Positions 38,825 through 48,294 of a DNA stretch of 64,000 bases are shown here, piece by piece. Below the pieces are notes generated by a model. The model saw nothing but the letters and a program-made list of their open reading frames with translations, was not told the DNA's origin and ran no database searches. Made by a program: the position numbers and the translations under genes. This DNA comes from Phytohabitans houttuyneae (GTDB taxonomy: Bacteria > Actinomycetota > Actinomycetes > Mycobacteriales > Micromonosporaceae), in NCBI RefSeq assembly GCF_011764425.1, contig NZ_BLPF01000001.1, positions 4,951,001 through 5,015,000 on the forward strand. Reading direction: 5' to 3'. Positions within the stretch are counted from its first letter, which is position 1. Every line of letters begins with the position of its first letter.

Positions 38825-39217
38825 TCAGTCGTCCCTTCCGCTCATGGCTCGCCGGCCCGACCGGAAACCCAGCGGTACGACGCTGCCTTCGTGGCTCTGC
38901 GCCACCGCGTGACCGTCGTGGCCCTGACCCAGCAGATAGCCCTCGACGAAGCCGGTGTTGCGATCGCCGGTACGGTCGTCGAGCTCGGCAAGCCGTACGA
39001 CCAGAAACTCGGTCATCGCGTTGAGCCGGTCATTGACGCGCTGGTAGAACTCGGCCATCACCGCGACGATCGTCGCCACCGAGGCAGCGGATATCGCGAA
39101 CAGGTTGACCACGGTCGGCACGTGTCTGGCGCTCAGCACTTCGACCAGGATGTTGGCGGTCACGCACAATGTGACCGCTACGGTCGCTGTGACGACCGCG
39201 CTCCATTTCAGGGGCAT
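38825..39217 (-). CDS. Small membrane protein downstream of an XRE regulator
   Basis: A 130-residue protein with two membrane segments (about 6-27 and 37-58) and a soluble C-terminus (RLAELDDRTGDRNTGFVEGYLLGQGHD). ATG 39217 has Shine-Dalgarno GGGAGGGG; the open frame further upstream is antiphase to the XRE gene. It may be co-transcribed with the XRE gene 170 nt upstream. Unknown function. Confidence 0.65.
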   Translation of the reverse strand: MPLKWSAVVTATVAVTLCVTANILVEVLSARHVPTVVNLFAISAASVATIVAVMAEFYQRVNDRLNAMTEFLVVRLAELDDRTGDRNTGFVEGYLLGQGHDGHAVAQSHEGSVVPLGFRSGRRAMSGRDD

Positions 39218-39386
39218 GGAAGACCCCTCCCTCTTGTCCCGCAGGGCTGTGTCCGGCCTTGTCCCGTCCCCCCGCCGACGACGAGCCCAAGCAGTACGAA
39301 GTGGACGGTAGCCTGCCGCGCGCCCACGCACGGCAGTTTGCGACAGTGCGGGCAGCCTTCTTTCGCCATTTGCAGACTTGGCGTAG

Positions 39387-39962
39387 CTAGCTAGCCCTTT
39401 TGCGTCCTTTACGGGAGTCGGAGGGGACGGTTGGCCGGTAGGCGAGGTACCGGACGGTCTCCCGGATGTGGAACTTTTCGGCCTCGGAGACGTTGGGGTC
39501 GACGAGTCGGCGCAGCAACGCCTCCACGTCGGGATCCATCGGCGGTGCCGTGGGCGCGGGCCGCGAGGGGGCGGCGTCGGCCCAACCGAGTACGCCGAAG
39601 GCCACCGTCGGGTTGATGCCGAGGCCTTCGCAGAACGCCACGACCCGCTCCGCTTCGGGGTCGCTTGCCCATTCGCCCCGCACCCACCGGTTGATGGTCT
39701 GGCGGGACACGCCGGTGCGGCGGGCCACCTCCGAACCGGTCCAGGCGCGGGTCGCGCGGGCATCTTCCAGCGCTTTACGTACGAACGCGGCGAAAGCGAT
39801 CTTTCGCCCAGGCGTGTCCGGCACCGGGTGACGGTACGGCCAGTTCGCCCTCGTACTTTCTCGAGAAACGGCTCTGTCCCGTGCGCGTGACGGGTCATCA
39901 TCTCCATCGCTTACTTCGTAGTTCCTTCTCTTGAGGGGTGCCACGCCGCTAGGGTAGGTCAT
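39387..39962 (-). CDS. XRE-family helix-turn-helix regulator
   Basis: A 191-residue DNA-binding protein with the helix-turn-helix WTGSEVARRTGVSRQTINRWVRGEWASDPEAERVVAF at about 75-110, a disordered N-terminus and a Pro-rich linker before a C-terminal helical part (VEALLRRLVDPNVSEAEKFHI). Its upstream region holds repeated TGTCACG dyads, likely its own operators. It is divergent from two small unknown genes. Confidence 0.82.
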   Translation of the reverse strand: MTYPSGVAPLKRRNYEVSDGDDDPSRARDRAVSRESTRANWPYRHPVPDTPGRKIAFAAFVRKALEDARATRAWTGSEVARRTGVSRQTINRWVRGEWASDPEAERVVAFCEGLGINPTVAFGVLGWADAAPSRPAPTAPPMDPDVEALLRRLVDPNVSEAEKFHIRETVRYLAYRPTVPSDSRKGRKRAS

Positions 39963-39999
39963 CTGTATGTCTTGTACATATCAGCCGAAAAGATGATGC

Positions 40000-40078
40000 T
40001 GTCACGCGTATGTGACGCCGTACGCTCTGTCACGTGCTTGGGACGAATAGTAGTCAATTGTGTCACGTGTGCGTGACA
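40000..40078. promoter_or_regulatory. Cluster of three TGTCACG dyad operators
   Basis: Three related sites: TGTCACGCGTATGTGACG (40000-40017), TGTCACGTGCTTGGGACG (40028-40045) and the perfect palindrome TGTCACGTGTGCGTGACA (40061-40078). They fill the gap between the divergent XRE gene and the gene at 40113. Another dyad, TATGT-CTTGT-ACATA, sits at 39966-39980 beside the XRE start. Confidence 0.7.
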
Positions 40079-40112
40079 GGCCCAAGAGGGGGCATGTTGC
40101 AGGGAGGAACGG

Positions 40113-40439
40113 ATGACCGAGGTTGAGACGCGAGCCGACGCCTTCGGAGTGATTGCCGAGGGGGTGGCGGCTGGGCTGAGTGCCCCCTGGCGGCTGTACC
40201 TTGCCCGCGGTTCGCGCTACGTCTCGCTCAACGTCGGAAACCGGTCCGAGTGGGACTCCTGGCGGACCCACCTTGGCTGCCCCGAGCTGAGTGTGCGGGT
40301 GTACGACGCGGGAGGCGACATCCGCCGGTCGTCGGTGGCCGAGGTGGTGCTCGGGGGGTGCCGGATCAGCGTAGAGCTCGTCGAGGAGGTGAGCATGACG
40401 GACATCAGTCGGCTGCTGGATGCCGAGGTTGATCCATGA
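40113..40439 (+). CDS. Hypothetical protein, regulated by XRE dyads
   Basis: A 108-residue soluble protein of unknown function, rich in beta-like segments (WRLYLARGSRYVSLNVGNRSEW, LSVRVYDAGGDIRRSSVAEV). ATG 40113 follows a GGGAGGAACGG Shine-Dalgarno. It overlaps the next gene by 4 nt (ATGA) and begins 35 nt after a perfect operator palindrome. I do not recognise the family. Confidence 0.7.
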   Translation: MTEVETRADAFGVIAEGVAAGLSAPWRLYLARGSRYVSLNVGNRSEWDSWRTHLGCPELSVRVYDAGGDIRRSSVAEVVLGGCRISVELVEEVSMTDISRLLDAEVDP

Positions 40440-40735
40440 GTCCCTTTTTCGCGCTGTTCTTCGTGCTGCTTCTGGGATCTTCGAGCTACGCCGCTGGCCG
40501 GCTGCACGGCCAGTTGAGCTACCGCATCGGGTACCGGTTCGGGTACCGACAAGGCTATTTGGACGGCGATCGCGGTGCCTGGAACCGGCGACGTCGTGAG
40601 GCGCAGGCGGCCAAGGCCGCGGACGGCAAGCCGCTGGCCAGGCCCGTGGTCGTGCGGCAGGGAACCACGTACACCAGCGCCTCATTCGTGGGAGCCGTGT
40701 CCAACGGCGGAAGGCACTCCACTCGCGTGGGGTGA
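40436..40735 (+). CDS. Small membrane protein, hypothetical
   Basis: A 99-residue protein with one N-terminal membrane segment (MSPFFALFFVLLLGSSSYAA), then a Tyr/Gly/Arg repeat-like stretch (YRIGYRFGYRQGYLDGDRG) and a basic tail. It is translationally coupled to the preceding gene. Function unknown; the pair and the divergent XRE gene look like one accessory module. Confidence 0.65.
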   Translation: MSPFFALFFVLLLGSSSYAAGRLHGQLSYRIGYRFGYRQGYLDGDRGAWNRRRREAQAAKAADGKPLARPVVVRQGTTYTSASFVGAVSNGGRHSTRVG

Positions 40736-40751
40736 ACGGCTCCCTCAGGGG

Positions 40752-40968
40752 GTCGTACGGCCAGACCGGTGGCCGTACGACTCGCCGGCCGGGATGCGCG
40801 CAGGGGGCACGCATCCTGGTCGGCCCCTCCCAGCCGGCCCGCCCGACCCTGGGTTTGCAGCCGCCCTCGGGTCGGGCGGGCCGGCGCCTAAAACGTGGCG
40901 CCAGCCGCCTGAAGTAGCGGCGCTGGACGCCTGCAGCACCGGGACCATCGGCGGGCCGGTGGTCCCGG
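40752..40968. other. Gene-free stretch with four strong hairpins
   Basis: Four perfect inverted repeats in 217 nt: 11-bp arms 40752-40762/40771-40781; 7-bp arms 40792-40798/40810-40816; 17-bp arms 40833-40849/40869-40885; 9-bp arms 40939-40947/40960-40968. The interval 40736-41042 has no credible gene. The third could terminate the upstream operon; the series as a whole suggests a structured RNA or repeat remnant. Confidence 0.6.
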
Positions 40969-41042
40969 TTCCAATGCGTTGTCACGGCGCGCCGCCCGTC
41001 ACGTACTAGCCCAAGCTGGCCTCGGCCGGTTAGCTTCTACCC

Positions 41043-42590
41043 ATGGCGCGGGGTCATCCCAAGCCATCCGGCCGGCCCGGGACCTTGCGTTTTACGCCAC
41101 GGGACCTCGCATCCGACCCCGTGACTCCGGGCACCGGACGAGGCGGATCGCGGGCGGTCCGGGTGCACGCTCGCCGGAGCAGGCCTGTGACGACTCGCCG
41201 TACCAATCCCCGGGCCACCAACCAGGACCCAGCCGCCACGACCGCCAGCCGCCGCCCGAAGTCGCGTACCGCGTCGGACGAGCCCGCACCCGCGGAGCCT
41301 GCCGAAAAGTCGTACGTATTGGACACTTCGGTGCTGCTGTCTGACCCAGCGGCCTTCTACCGCTTCAACGAGCACGAAGTGGTGCTCCCCCTGGTAGTCA
41401 TCTCCGAGCTGGAGGGCAAGCGACACCACCCCGAGCTCGGCTGGTTCGCCCGCCAGTGCCTGCGGATGCTCGACGAGCTGCGCATCAAGCACGGCCGCCT
41501 CGACGCGCCGCTGCCGGTCAACGACCTCGGCGGCACGCTGCGGGTGGAGCTCAACCACGCCGACCCGTCCGTGCTGCCGCAGGGCTTCCGGAACGAGTCG
41601 AACGACGCGCGGATCCTCTCCGTCGCCCTTGGACTGGCCGCCGAAGGGCGCGACGTCACGCTGGTGAGCAAGGACATGCCGCTGCGGGTCAAGGCCGCGT
41701 CGGTCGGCCTGCACGCCGACGAGTACCGGCACGGCCAGGCCAGCGACCCCACCTGGACCGGCATGGCCGACCTCGAGCTGAGCGAGGAGCAGGTCAACCA
41801 GCTGTACGCGGGCGAGGCGCTCGACGTCGACGAAGCCGCCGGCCTGCCCTGTCACACCGGCCTTGTGCTCCACTCGGCGCGCGGCTCGGCGCTGGGCAGG
41901 GTGCTGCCCGACAAGACCGTGCGCCTGGTGCGCGGTGACCGGGAGGCGTTCGGCCTGCGTGGACGTTCGGCGGAGCAGCGGGTCGCGCTCGACCTGCTGC
42001 TGGACGACTCGATCGGCATCGTGTCGCTCGGCGGGCGGGCCGGCACCGGCAAGTCCGCGCTCGCGCTCTGCGCCGGCCTGGAGGCCGTGATGGAGCGGCG
42101 CAAGCACAAGAAGGTCATCGTCTTCCGTCCCCTGTACGCGGTCGGCGGCCAGGAGCTCGGCTACCTGCCCGGCTCGGAGGCCGAGAAAATGTCGCCGTGG
42201 GCCCAGGCGGTGTTCGACACGCTGGGCGCGGTGGTGCACGAAAACGTGATGGAAGAGGTGCTGTCCCGCGGCATGCTCGAGGTCCTGCCGCTGACCCACA
42301 TCCGGGGACGGAGCCTGCACGACGCGTTCGTGATCGTCGACGAGGCGCAGTCGCTGGAGCGGGGCGTGCTGCTGACCGTGTTGTCCCGGATCGGCCAGGG
42401 CTCGCGGGTGGTGCTCACCCACGACGTGGCCCAGCGCGACAACCTGCGGGTGGGCCGCCACGACGGTGTGACCGCGGTGATCGAGGCCCTGAAGGGACAC
42501 CCGATCTTCGCGCATGTCACACTCAACCGCTCGGAACGATCACCGATCGCCGAGGTCGTCACCGACTTGCTGGAGGACATCCCGCGTTAG
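41043..42590 (+). CDS. PhoH2-type protein (PIN domain + PhoH ATPase)
   Basis: A 515-residue protein. After a basic, disordered N-terminus (1-85), a PIN ribonuclease domain begins at [19 protein letters not shown] (about 88-220), and a PhoH P-loop ATPase follows: [16 protein letters not shown] (about 333) and Walker [11 protein letters not shown]. PhoH2 proteins unwind and cut RNA. TAGCTT lies 6 nt before ATG 41043, which supports the long N-terminus; GTG 41187 is an alternative. In mycobacteria a PhoAT antitoxin precedes phoH2; none is evident here. Confidence 0.88.
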   Translation: MARGHPKPSGRPGTLRFTPRDLASDPVTPGTGRGGSRAVRVHARRSRPVTTRRTNPRATNQDPAATTASRRPKSRTASDEPAPAEPAEKSYVLDTSVLLSDPAAFYRFNEHEVVLPLVVISELEGKRHHPELGWFARQCLRMLDELRIKHGRLDAPLPVNDLGGTLRVELNHADPSVLPQGFRNESNDARILSVALGLAAEGRDVTLVSKDMPLRVKAASVGLHADEYRHGQASDPTWTGMADLELSEEQVNQLYAGEALDVDEAAGLPCHTGLVLHSARGSALGRVLPDKTVRLVRGDREAFGLRGRSAEQRVALDLLLDDSIGIVSLGGRAGTGKSALALCAGLEAVMERRKHKKVIVFRPLYAVGGQELGYLPGSEAEKMSPWAQAVFDTLGAVVHENVMEEVLSRGMLEVLPLTHIRGRSLHDAFVIVDEAQSLERGVLLTVLSRIGQGSRVVLTHDVAQRDNLRVGRHDGVTAVIEALKGHPIFAHVTLNRSERSPIAEVVTDLLEDIPR

Positions 42591-42812
42591 CGTTCGGGAT
42601 CTGTCCATATTTGCCCTGGTAAACGGCGTGGCGCAAGTCACAAAGGGCTGACGCGCCTCCACATTCGCCTCACTGTGCGCAATGGTGTCCTGCGGGCACC
42701 CGCGCCACACCGGCACCATTCGTCGGTCCAGGAGCAGGTGCCCACGGCGCGGACCGCCGTCCCCCTTACGGCCGTCCGCACCGTGTCCTTGCCCCCGACG
42801 AAGGGACACTTC
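42591..42812. other. Intergenic leader before the transglycosylase gene
   Basis: About 220 nt without a convincing gene. It holds several short inverted repeats (AATGGTG...CACCATT around 42682, GCGGGCACCCGC inside it). A c-di-AMP (ydaO) riboswitch was considered because of the downstream wall enzyme, but its conserved core was not found. Confidence 0.4.
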
Positions 42813-43502
42813 GTGAGTCGGCTGTGGAGCCGGTTCGGGATCCGAGCGCTAGCCCTCGGCCTGCTTGTCGCAGGCGTTGGCGGCGGCTACTACCTGGGTC
42901 AGGACCGGGAAGCCCAGCAGCAAGGGATCAGCGCTCAGCTGGCCGCGGATGCCGATCAGGAGGAGATCGAGTACATCAAGGAGCGGCACCGCGAGCACAT
43001 GATCGCCACCGCGCACCAGCGCGAGGCCCAGCGGATCGCCGCCGAGAAGGCGGCCGCTGCGGCCAAGGCCGAAGCTGAGCGGGCCCGGAAGGCTGCCGAG
43101 GCGGCGAGCCGCAAGAAGCGCGAAGAAGAAGAGCAGAAGGAAGAGGCCAACTCGGCACCAAAGCCGTACACCGGGCCGATTCCCGCTTCGTGCAACGAGT
43201 ACAGCGGCAACCGCAAGACCGGCTGCGCGCTCCTGTTGAGCAGCGGCTTCAAGATCGACCAAATGCCCTGCCTGGACAAGCTGTGGACCAAGGAGAGTGG
43301 CTGGAACCACAAGGCTCGCAACCCCTCGTCCGGCGCCTACGGCATCCCGCAGGCGCTGCCTGGCCCGAAGATGGAGTCGGCGGGTTCCGACTGGGAGACA
43401 AACCCGGCGACCCAGATCAAGTGGGGCCTGGGCTACATCAAGGGGCGGTACGGCGACCCCTGCGGTGCGTGGGCGCACTCGCAGGACGTGGGCTGGTACT
43501 GA
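42813..43502 (+). CDS. Transglycosylase-like wall protein with coiled coil
   Basis: A 229-residue protein. A membrane/signal segment (about 10-28) is followed by an Ala/Glu/Lys coiled coil (45-115, QRIAAEKAAAAAKAEAERAR) and a C-terminal lysozyme-like domain: LWTKESGWNHKARNPSSGAYGIPQALPG, the Glu being the likely catalytic residue. Cysteines in the domain may form disulphides. GTG 42813 has Shine-Dalgarno GAAGGGA. It probably cleaves or binds peptidoglycan at the cell surface. Confidence 0.85.
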   Translation: MSRLWSRFGIRALALGLLVAGVGGGYYLGQDREAQQQGISAQLAADADQEEIEYIKERHREHMIATAHQREAQRIAAEKAAAAAKAEAERARKAAEAASRKKREEEEQKEEANSAPKPYTGPIPASCNEYSGNRKTGCALLLSSGFKIDQMPCLDKLWTKESGWNHKARNPSSGAYGIPQALPGPKMESAGSDWETNPATQIKWGLGYIKGRYGDPCGAWAHSQDVGWY

Positions 43503-43519
43503 CCGTCTGAAGATCGCGG

Positions 43520-43552
43520 AAAGGGTGCGCACCTCGCCGGTGCGTACCCTTT
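43520..43552 (+). terminator. Transcription terminator
   Basis: AAAGGGTGCGCAC and GTGCGTACCCTTT form a 13-bp stem with one G-T wobble around a 7-nt loop, 17 nt after the transglycosylase stop. The 3' side ends in TTTCTGG. Confidence 0.85.
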
Positions 43553-43625
43553 CTGGCGTTTCGTGGCAAGGATTGTGCGGACCAACCGTCCATACTGGGC
43601 GAACTGCCTAAATGGGGGGTTTCGC

Positions 43626-44432
43626 ATGCGTGTTGCGGGGTGGCTCGGCGCGTTGGTCGCCGGCGCGATGGTTGGCTCGATCGCGGTGGCCGTCCCGGCC
43701 GCGGCGGCACCGGTACCCCCGCCCCCGCCGCATACCGAGATCGTCGGTGGTGAGCTCGCCGAGCCGGGCCAGTTCCCGTGGGTGGTGCGGCTGTCGATGG
43801 GCTGCGCGGGCGCGCTGACCGCGCCGCGGGTGGTGCTGACCGCGGCGCACTGCGTCGACCGGACCGGCTTCAACAGCGGCATCACGGTCATCGCCGGCGC
43901 GGTCGACCAGCACTCGCCGGACGCGATCCGGGTCAAGTCGCGGTACGTGGTCCGCGCCTCCAACTTCCGCGACGCGACCGAGGGCGACGACTGGGCGCTG
44001 ATCCAGCTCGCCGAGGCACTTGACCTGCCGCTGCTGCCGCGGGCCGCCGACAACACGTACGACCGCGGGCTGTTCACGATCATGGGGTGGGGCTCCACCC
44101 GGGAAGGCTCGGCGACCCAGCAGCGGTACCTGCGAACGGCCGAGGTCCGATACGTCTCCGACCGGGCGTGCGACCGCGCTTACCGGGAGGCCGGGTACTC
44201 GGTGGTGCACAGCAAGATGATCTGTGCGGGCGACACCCGGCGCGGCGGCGTCGACGCCTGCCAGGGCGACTCCGGTGGCCCGATGGTGCGCCCCGACGCC
44301 TCCGGCGCGTGGGTACAGGTCGGCATCGTCAGCTGGGGCGTGGGCTGCGGCCGCCGCGACTACCCCGGCGTCTACACCCAGGTCTCCCGCTACGCCGAGG
44401 TCATCCAACGCAAGACCGATGAATTGAGCTAG
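43626..44432 (+). CDS. Secreted trypsin-like serine protease
   Basis: A 268-residue protein with a signal peptide (MRVAGWLGALVAGAMVGSIA) and a chymotrypsin-fold domain beginning IVGGELAEPGQFPWVVRL. The triad is visible: His in VLTAAHCVD, Asp in DDWALIQL, Ser in CQGDSGGPM. Cysteines match the trypsin disulphide pattern. ATG 43626 has a GGGGGG Shine-Dalgarno. The short propeptide (about 10 residues) suggests activation by cleavage before IVGG. Confidence 0.93.
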   Translation: MRVAGWLGALVAGAMVGSIAVAVPAAAAPVPPPPPHTEIVGGELAEPGQFPWVVRLSMGCAGALTAPRVVLTAAHCVDRTGFNSGITVIAGAVDQHSPDAIRVKSRYVVRASNFRDATEGDDWALIQLAEALDLPLLPRAADNTYDRGLFTIMGWGSTREGSATQQRYLRTAEVRYVSDRACDRAYREAGYSVVHSKMICAGDTRRGGVDACQGDSGGPMVRPDASGAWVQVGIVSWGVGCGRRDYPGVYTQVSRYAEVIQRKTDELS

Positions 44433-44484
44433 ATGACCTCCGACTCATTTGGCGGTGGCCGGCGTCGCCTGATAGCAGTGAGAC

Positions 44485-45120
44485 GTGGCATACGGCGGCA
44501 GCTCCAGCGGCGATCCCAACCGCTTCGGCACTGAGGCGTTCTACGCCTCGCTGGGGCGGGCGTTCGTGGCGATGTGCGCGGTCATCCCTGTGCTCTTCCT
44601 GATCGAGGCGCTGGACGGCTGGCTGGGCAACCCGTTCGACAGGTCGGTCGGCATCGTGCCGCATCACATCGAGGGCCTCGACGGCGTCTTCTTCGCGCCG
44701 TTTCTGCACCACGGCTTCGACCACCTGTACAGCAACAGCGTGCCGCTGATCCTGCTGGGAACGTTTGTGCTGGCCGCGGGCGGTAGGCGCTTCCTGTACT
44801 CGACACTGTTCATCATCTTCGCCAGTGGCCTGGGCGTGTGGTTCACGGGCAGCCCGAACACGGTCGTGGTGGGCGCGAGCGGCGTCATCTTCGGGTACCT
44901 CGGCCTGCTTCTGATGCGTGGCCTCGTCGAACGCAGCTGGTGGAACGTCGGGGTCGTCCTCCTCGTCGGCCTGCTCTACGGCTGGCAGCTCATCGGGGGC
45001 ATCCTCCCCTCCGACCCGCAGGTCTCCTGGCAGGGGCACCTTTTCGGCTTCCTGGGCGGCCTGGTCGCCGCGATCCTGTTCCGTCGCCGCCGCACTGACA
45101 CCCCCTACGCCATGTCCTAG
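44485..45120 (+). CDS. Rhomboid-family intramembrane serine protease
   Basis: A 211-residue protein with six or seven membrane segments. The catalytic Ser lies in VVVGASGVIFGYLGLL and the His in WQGHLFGFLGGLVAA; the loop HHGFDHLYSNSVPLILLG resembles the rhomboid HxxxN region (HLYSN). It should cleave membrane proteins. GTG 44485 has TAGCAG 6 nt upstream, so it may be leaderless. It is followed by a separate flavoprotein gene. Confidence 0.92.
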   Translation: MAYGGSSSGDPNRFGTEAFYASLGRAFVAMCAVIPVLFLIEALDGWLGNPFDRSVGIVPHHIEGLDGVFFAPFLHHGFDHLYSNSVPLILLGTFVLAAGGRRFLYSTLFIIFASGLGVWFTGSPNTVVVGASGVIFGYLGLLLMRGLVERSWWNVGVVLLVGLLYGWQLIGGILPSDPQVSWQGHLFGFLGGLVAAILFRRRRTDTPYAMS

Positions 45121-45227
45121 ATGTGGCGGGACGCTCCTTGCCGGGCGGCGTGGGGTGTGCCACCGTCTGGTCCAGCGGTGCATCTGTTAGCGGCGGGTTC
45201 GGTCCGACGGAAGGCTACGGTGGACGC

Positions 45228-46194
45228 ATGCGCGAGATCGATGTCGCGATAGTGGGGCCGGGCCCACAGGGCTCTACGCGGCGTACTACGCCGGGTTCCG
45301 AGGGCTCTCGGTGGCGGTCATCGACGCGCTGCCCGAGCCGGGGGCCAGGTCACGGCGATGTACCCGGAAAAGGCCATCTACGACGTCGCCGGCTTTCCGG
45401 TGATCAAAGGTCGCGACCTGGTGGCCAACCTCGTCGAGCAGGCGGCCCCCTACAACCCGGAGTACATGCTGGGTGCGCGCGCCGAGGAGCTGTCCTATGT
45501 GGATGAGCGTCCGCTGCTCGCGCTCGGTGACGGGGAAAAGCTGCTCTGCGGCGCCATCATCATCACCGGTGGGCTGGGCAGCTTCAGCCCGCGCCCCCTT
45601 CCGGCCGCGGCGGCGTTCGCCGGCGATGGCCTTGTCTACTTCGTGCCCCGCCTCGCCGACCTGGCCGGCCACGACGTGCTGATCGTGGGCGGCGGCGACT
45701 CGGCGTTCGACTGGGCGCTCGCGCTGGAGCCGCTGGCCAAGTCGATCACGCTGGTGCACCGCCGGGAAAAGTTCCGGGCGCACGCCGCGACCGTGAGCCG
45801 GGTGCAGCAGCTGCCGGTGCGCATCGTGGTCAACGCCGAGATCACCAAGATCCACGGCGAGGAGCGGGTGTCCCACGCCGACATCACCGTCAAGGGCGGC
45901 GTGGCGGAGACGATCCCGGTCGACACGGTCGTGGCCGCGCTCGGGTTCACCGCCGACCTCGGCCCGCTCGGGGAGTGGGGCCTGGAGCTGGACAAGCGCC
46001 ACATCAAGGTCGACAGCACCATGCTGACCAACCGCCCGCGGGTCTTCGCGGCCGGTGACATCGCGGAGTACCCGGGAAAGGTGCGCCTCATCGCGACCGG
46101 CTTCGGCGAAGCGGCCACCGCGGTCAACAACGCCGCCGTCGTGATCGACCCGGCCGCCCACCTCTTCCCCGGGCACTCATCCGACGCGGGCTGA
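45228..46194 (+). CDS. NAD(P)/FAD oxidoreductase (ferredoxin-NADP reductase type), two apparent 1-nt deletions
   Basis: A thioredoxin reductase-fold flavoprotein without a redox CxxC, like TrxB-type ferredoxin/flavodoxin-NADP reductases. Segments in three frames join at two G-runs: 45254-45257 (four G, five expected in VGAGPTGLY) and 45340-45344 (five G, six expected in [22 protein letters not shown]). Restored, it has 322 residues, with the NADPH motif [17 protein letters not shown] and the FAD end [31 protein letters not shown] lies 6 nt before the ATG. Two separate lost bases in one gene favour consensus error. Confidence 0.85.
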
Positions 46195-46266
46195 TAGTCA
46201 CCGTAGATTCACCTTCGTCCCCTAGGGTCCTGTTTGTTGGCACCCATCGATACGGGGAGAATCTCG

Positions 46267-47112
46267 ATGTTCCGACGCGCACTCTCGGTGCTCGCCGTCG
46301 CCGGCGCGCTCGTCGCCATGGCGGCGCCCGCCGCGCAGGCAGGCGGCCACTCCGGGCGGCACGACAAGCCGCTGGCACGGGCGCACGCACACAACGACTA
46401 CGAGCACGAACGGCCGCTGTTCGACGCGCTGAGCCACGGCTTCACCAGCGTGGAAGCGGACATTTACCTGGTCAACGGGGAGTTGGTCGTCGCCCACGAC
46501 CCGGAGGACATCGTGCCGGGCCGCACGCTGCAGAAGCTGTACCTCGACCCACTGGTCCGCCGGATCCGCGCCAACCACGGGACGGTCTTCCGGGGCAGCC
46601 GCCAGCAGCTCCAGCTCCTTGTCGACATCAAGAACACGGGCGTCGAGACGTACACCGAGCTGCACCGCGTGCTGCGCGAGTACCGCAAGATGCTGACCAC
46701 ATACGCGCGCGGCAAGGTCCACCAGGACGCCGTCACCATCGTGATCAGTGGTGACCGCCCACGCGCGCTGATGGAGAGCCAGCCCGTGCGGTACGCCTTC
46801 TTCGACGGCCGGGGCGCCGACCTCGGCGCCGGTGCGCCGGCCTCGTTCATGCCGCTGATCAGCGAAAACTGGACCGGCGTATTCACCTGGCGGGGCGTCG
46901 GCCCGATGCCGGCTGGGGAGCGCGCCTTCCTCCACCAGGCCGTCGCCACCGCGCACGCCAACGGCCAGCGGGTGCGCTTCTGGGCCACGCCGGACCTCCC
47001 CGGCCCCGAGCGCGACGCGGTGTGGCGCGAGCTGGTCGCAGCCGACGTCGACCACATCAACACCGACGACCTGGCCGGCCTCGAGGCGTTCCTGCGGGCC
47101 GGCCGCTTCTGA
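46267..47112 (+). CDS. Secreted GDPD/PI-PLC-like phosphodiesterase
   Basis: A 281-residue protein with a signal peptide (cleavage near AAQAGG) and a TIM-barrel phosphodiesterase domain. Typical parts: LARAHAHNDYEHERPLFDAL, FTSVEADIYLVNGELVVAHDP (acid residues of the active site) and VDHINTDDLAGLEAF at the end. It resembles glycerophosphodiester phosphodiesterases of the AIM6/PI-PLC-like type. ATG 46267 has Shine-Dalgarno GGGGAG. Likely role: hydrolysis of phospholipid head groups outside the cell; substrate unproven. Confidence 0.82.
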   Translation: MFRRALSVLAVAGALVAMAAPAAQAGGHSGRHDKPLARAHAHNDYEHERPLFDALSHGFTSVEADIYLVNGELVVAHDPEDIVPGRTLQKLYLDPLVRRIRANHGTVFRGSRQQLQLLVDIKNTGVETYTELHRVLREYRKMLTTYARGKVHQDAVTIVISGDRPRALMESQPVRYAFFDGRGADLGAGAPASFMPLISENWTGVFTWRGVGPMPAGERAFLHQAVATAHANGQRVRFWATPDLPGPERDAVWRELVAADVDHINTDDLAGLEAFLRAGRF

Positions 47113-47125
47113 AGCCCCGGAGGAC

Positions 47126-48151
47126 TCAGGCGAGCTCGGCCAGCGGTCGGCCGTCGAAGTCGACGGCGGAGTAGAGGGCGAGCTTTTCCAGGCGGTGGTA
47201 CGAGTCGATCACGCGGATCGTGCCGCTCTTGGACCGCATGACGATCGACTGGGTGTAGGCGCCGCCGGCGCGGTAGCGGACACCCTTGAGCAGGTCGCCG
47301 GTCGTGATGCCGGTGGCCACGAAGAAGCAGTTGTCGCCGGTCACGAGGTCGTCCGTGGTGAGCACGCGGTCGAGGTCGTGGCCGGCGGCGATCGCCTTCT
47401 CCCGCTCGGCCTCGTCGCGCGGCCAGAGCTTGGCCTGCATCGCGCCACCCATGCACTTGAGCGCGCAGGCGGCGGTGATGCCCTCGGGCGTGCCGCCGAT
47501 GCCCACCAGAACGTCCACATCGGACTGCTCGCTGGCGGCCGAGATGGCTCCCGCGATGTCGCCGTCGGAGATGAAGCGGATCCGGGCGCCGGCCTGGCGC
47601 ACCTCGCGGACAAGGTCTTCGTGGCGAGGGCGGTCGAGGATGCAGACCGTTACATCCGATATGCCGGAGTTTTTCACCTTGGCGATGCGGCGGAGGTTTT
47701 CCGTCACGCCGGCGTTGATGTCGATCACGTGCGCGCAGTCGATGCCGACGGCCAGCTTTTCCATGTAGAAGACCGCGCTCGGGTCGAACATCGCGCCCCG
47801 CTCGGCCACGGCCAGCACCGCGATCGCGTTCGGCATGCCCTTGCTCATCAGCGTCGTACCGTCGATGGGGTCGACCGCGACGTCGACCTCGGGCCCGGTG
47901 CCATCGCCCACCTGCTCGCCGTTGAAGAGCATGGGTGCGTTGTCTTTCTCACCCTCGCCGATGACCACGACGCCGCGCATCTGGATCGAGTTGATCAGCT
48001 TGCGCATCGCGTCGACCGCCGCGCCGTCACCGCCCTCCTTGTCGCCCCGGCCGACCCAGCGGCCGGCCGCCATGGCCGCCGCCTCGGTGACCCGGACGAG
48101 CTCAAGGGCGACGTTGCGGTCGAGATCCTGCGGAATACGGTCCTGCGGCAT
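47126..48151 (-). CDS. glpX: Fructose-1,6-bisphosphatase, class II
   Basis: A 341-residue GlpX-type FBPase. Metal and substrate motifs: [54 protein letters not shown], and [24 protein letters not shown] 48151 has Shine-Dalgarno GGAGG. It supplies gluconeogenesis together with pckG. It is divergent from a DUF4245 gene, a conserved actinobacterial arrangement also seen in Mycobacterium. Confidence 0.96.
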   Translation of the reverse strand: MPQDRIPQDLDRNVALELVRVTEAAAMAAGRWVGRGDKEGGDGAAVDAMRKLINSIQMRGVVVIGEGEKDNAPMLFNGEQVGDGTGPEVDVAVDPIDGTTLMSKGMPNAIAVLAVAERGAMFDPSAVFYMEKLAVGIDCAHVIDINAGVTENLRRIAKVKNSGISDVTVCILDRPRHEDLVREVRQAGARIRFISDGDIAGAISAASEQSDVDVLVGIGGTPEGITAACALKCMGGAMQAKLWPRDEAEREKAIAAGHDLDRVLTTDDLVTGDNCFFVATGITTGDLLKGVRYRAGGAYTQSIVMRSKSGTIRVIDSYHRLEKLALYSAVDFDGRPLAELA

Positions 48152-48294
48152 GGCGGTCCTCCTCGCGACGTTGCGGGGCAGTGCGGCGCCCGGCCGGCGC
48201 TGACACCGCCGTACGCAGGGCGCTGGGCTGCCCAAATCTTTTCATGGCCGGGGGCTGAACGCCTGTTCGGTCGGCGGACTGAGAAGATGGTTAC

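Noticed and set aside
38825-39907. A 360-residue protein over the XRE gene
   Set aside because: The N-terminal two thirds is a shadow of the XRE gene; ATG 39217 with a good Shine-Dalgarno gives a credible small membrane protein.
42591-42812. c-di-AMP (ydaO) riboswitch before the transglycosylase gene
   Set aside because: Such genes are often under this switch in actinobacteria, but the conserved core sequences were not found.
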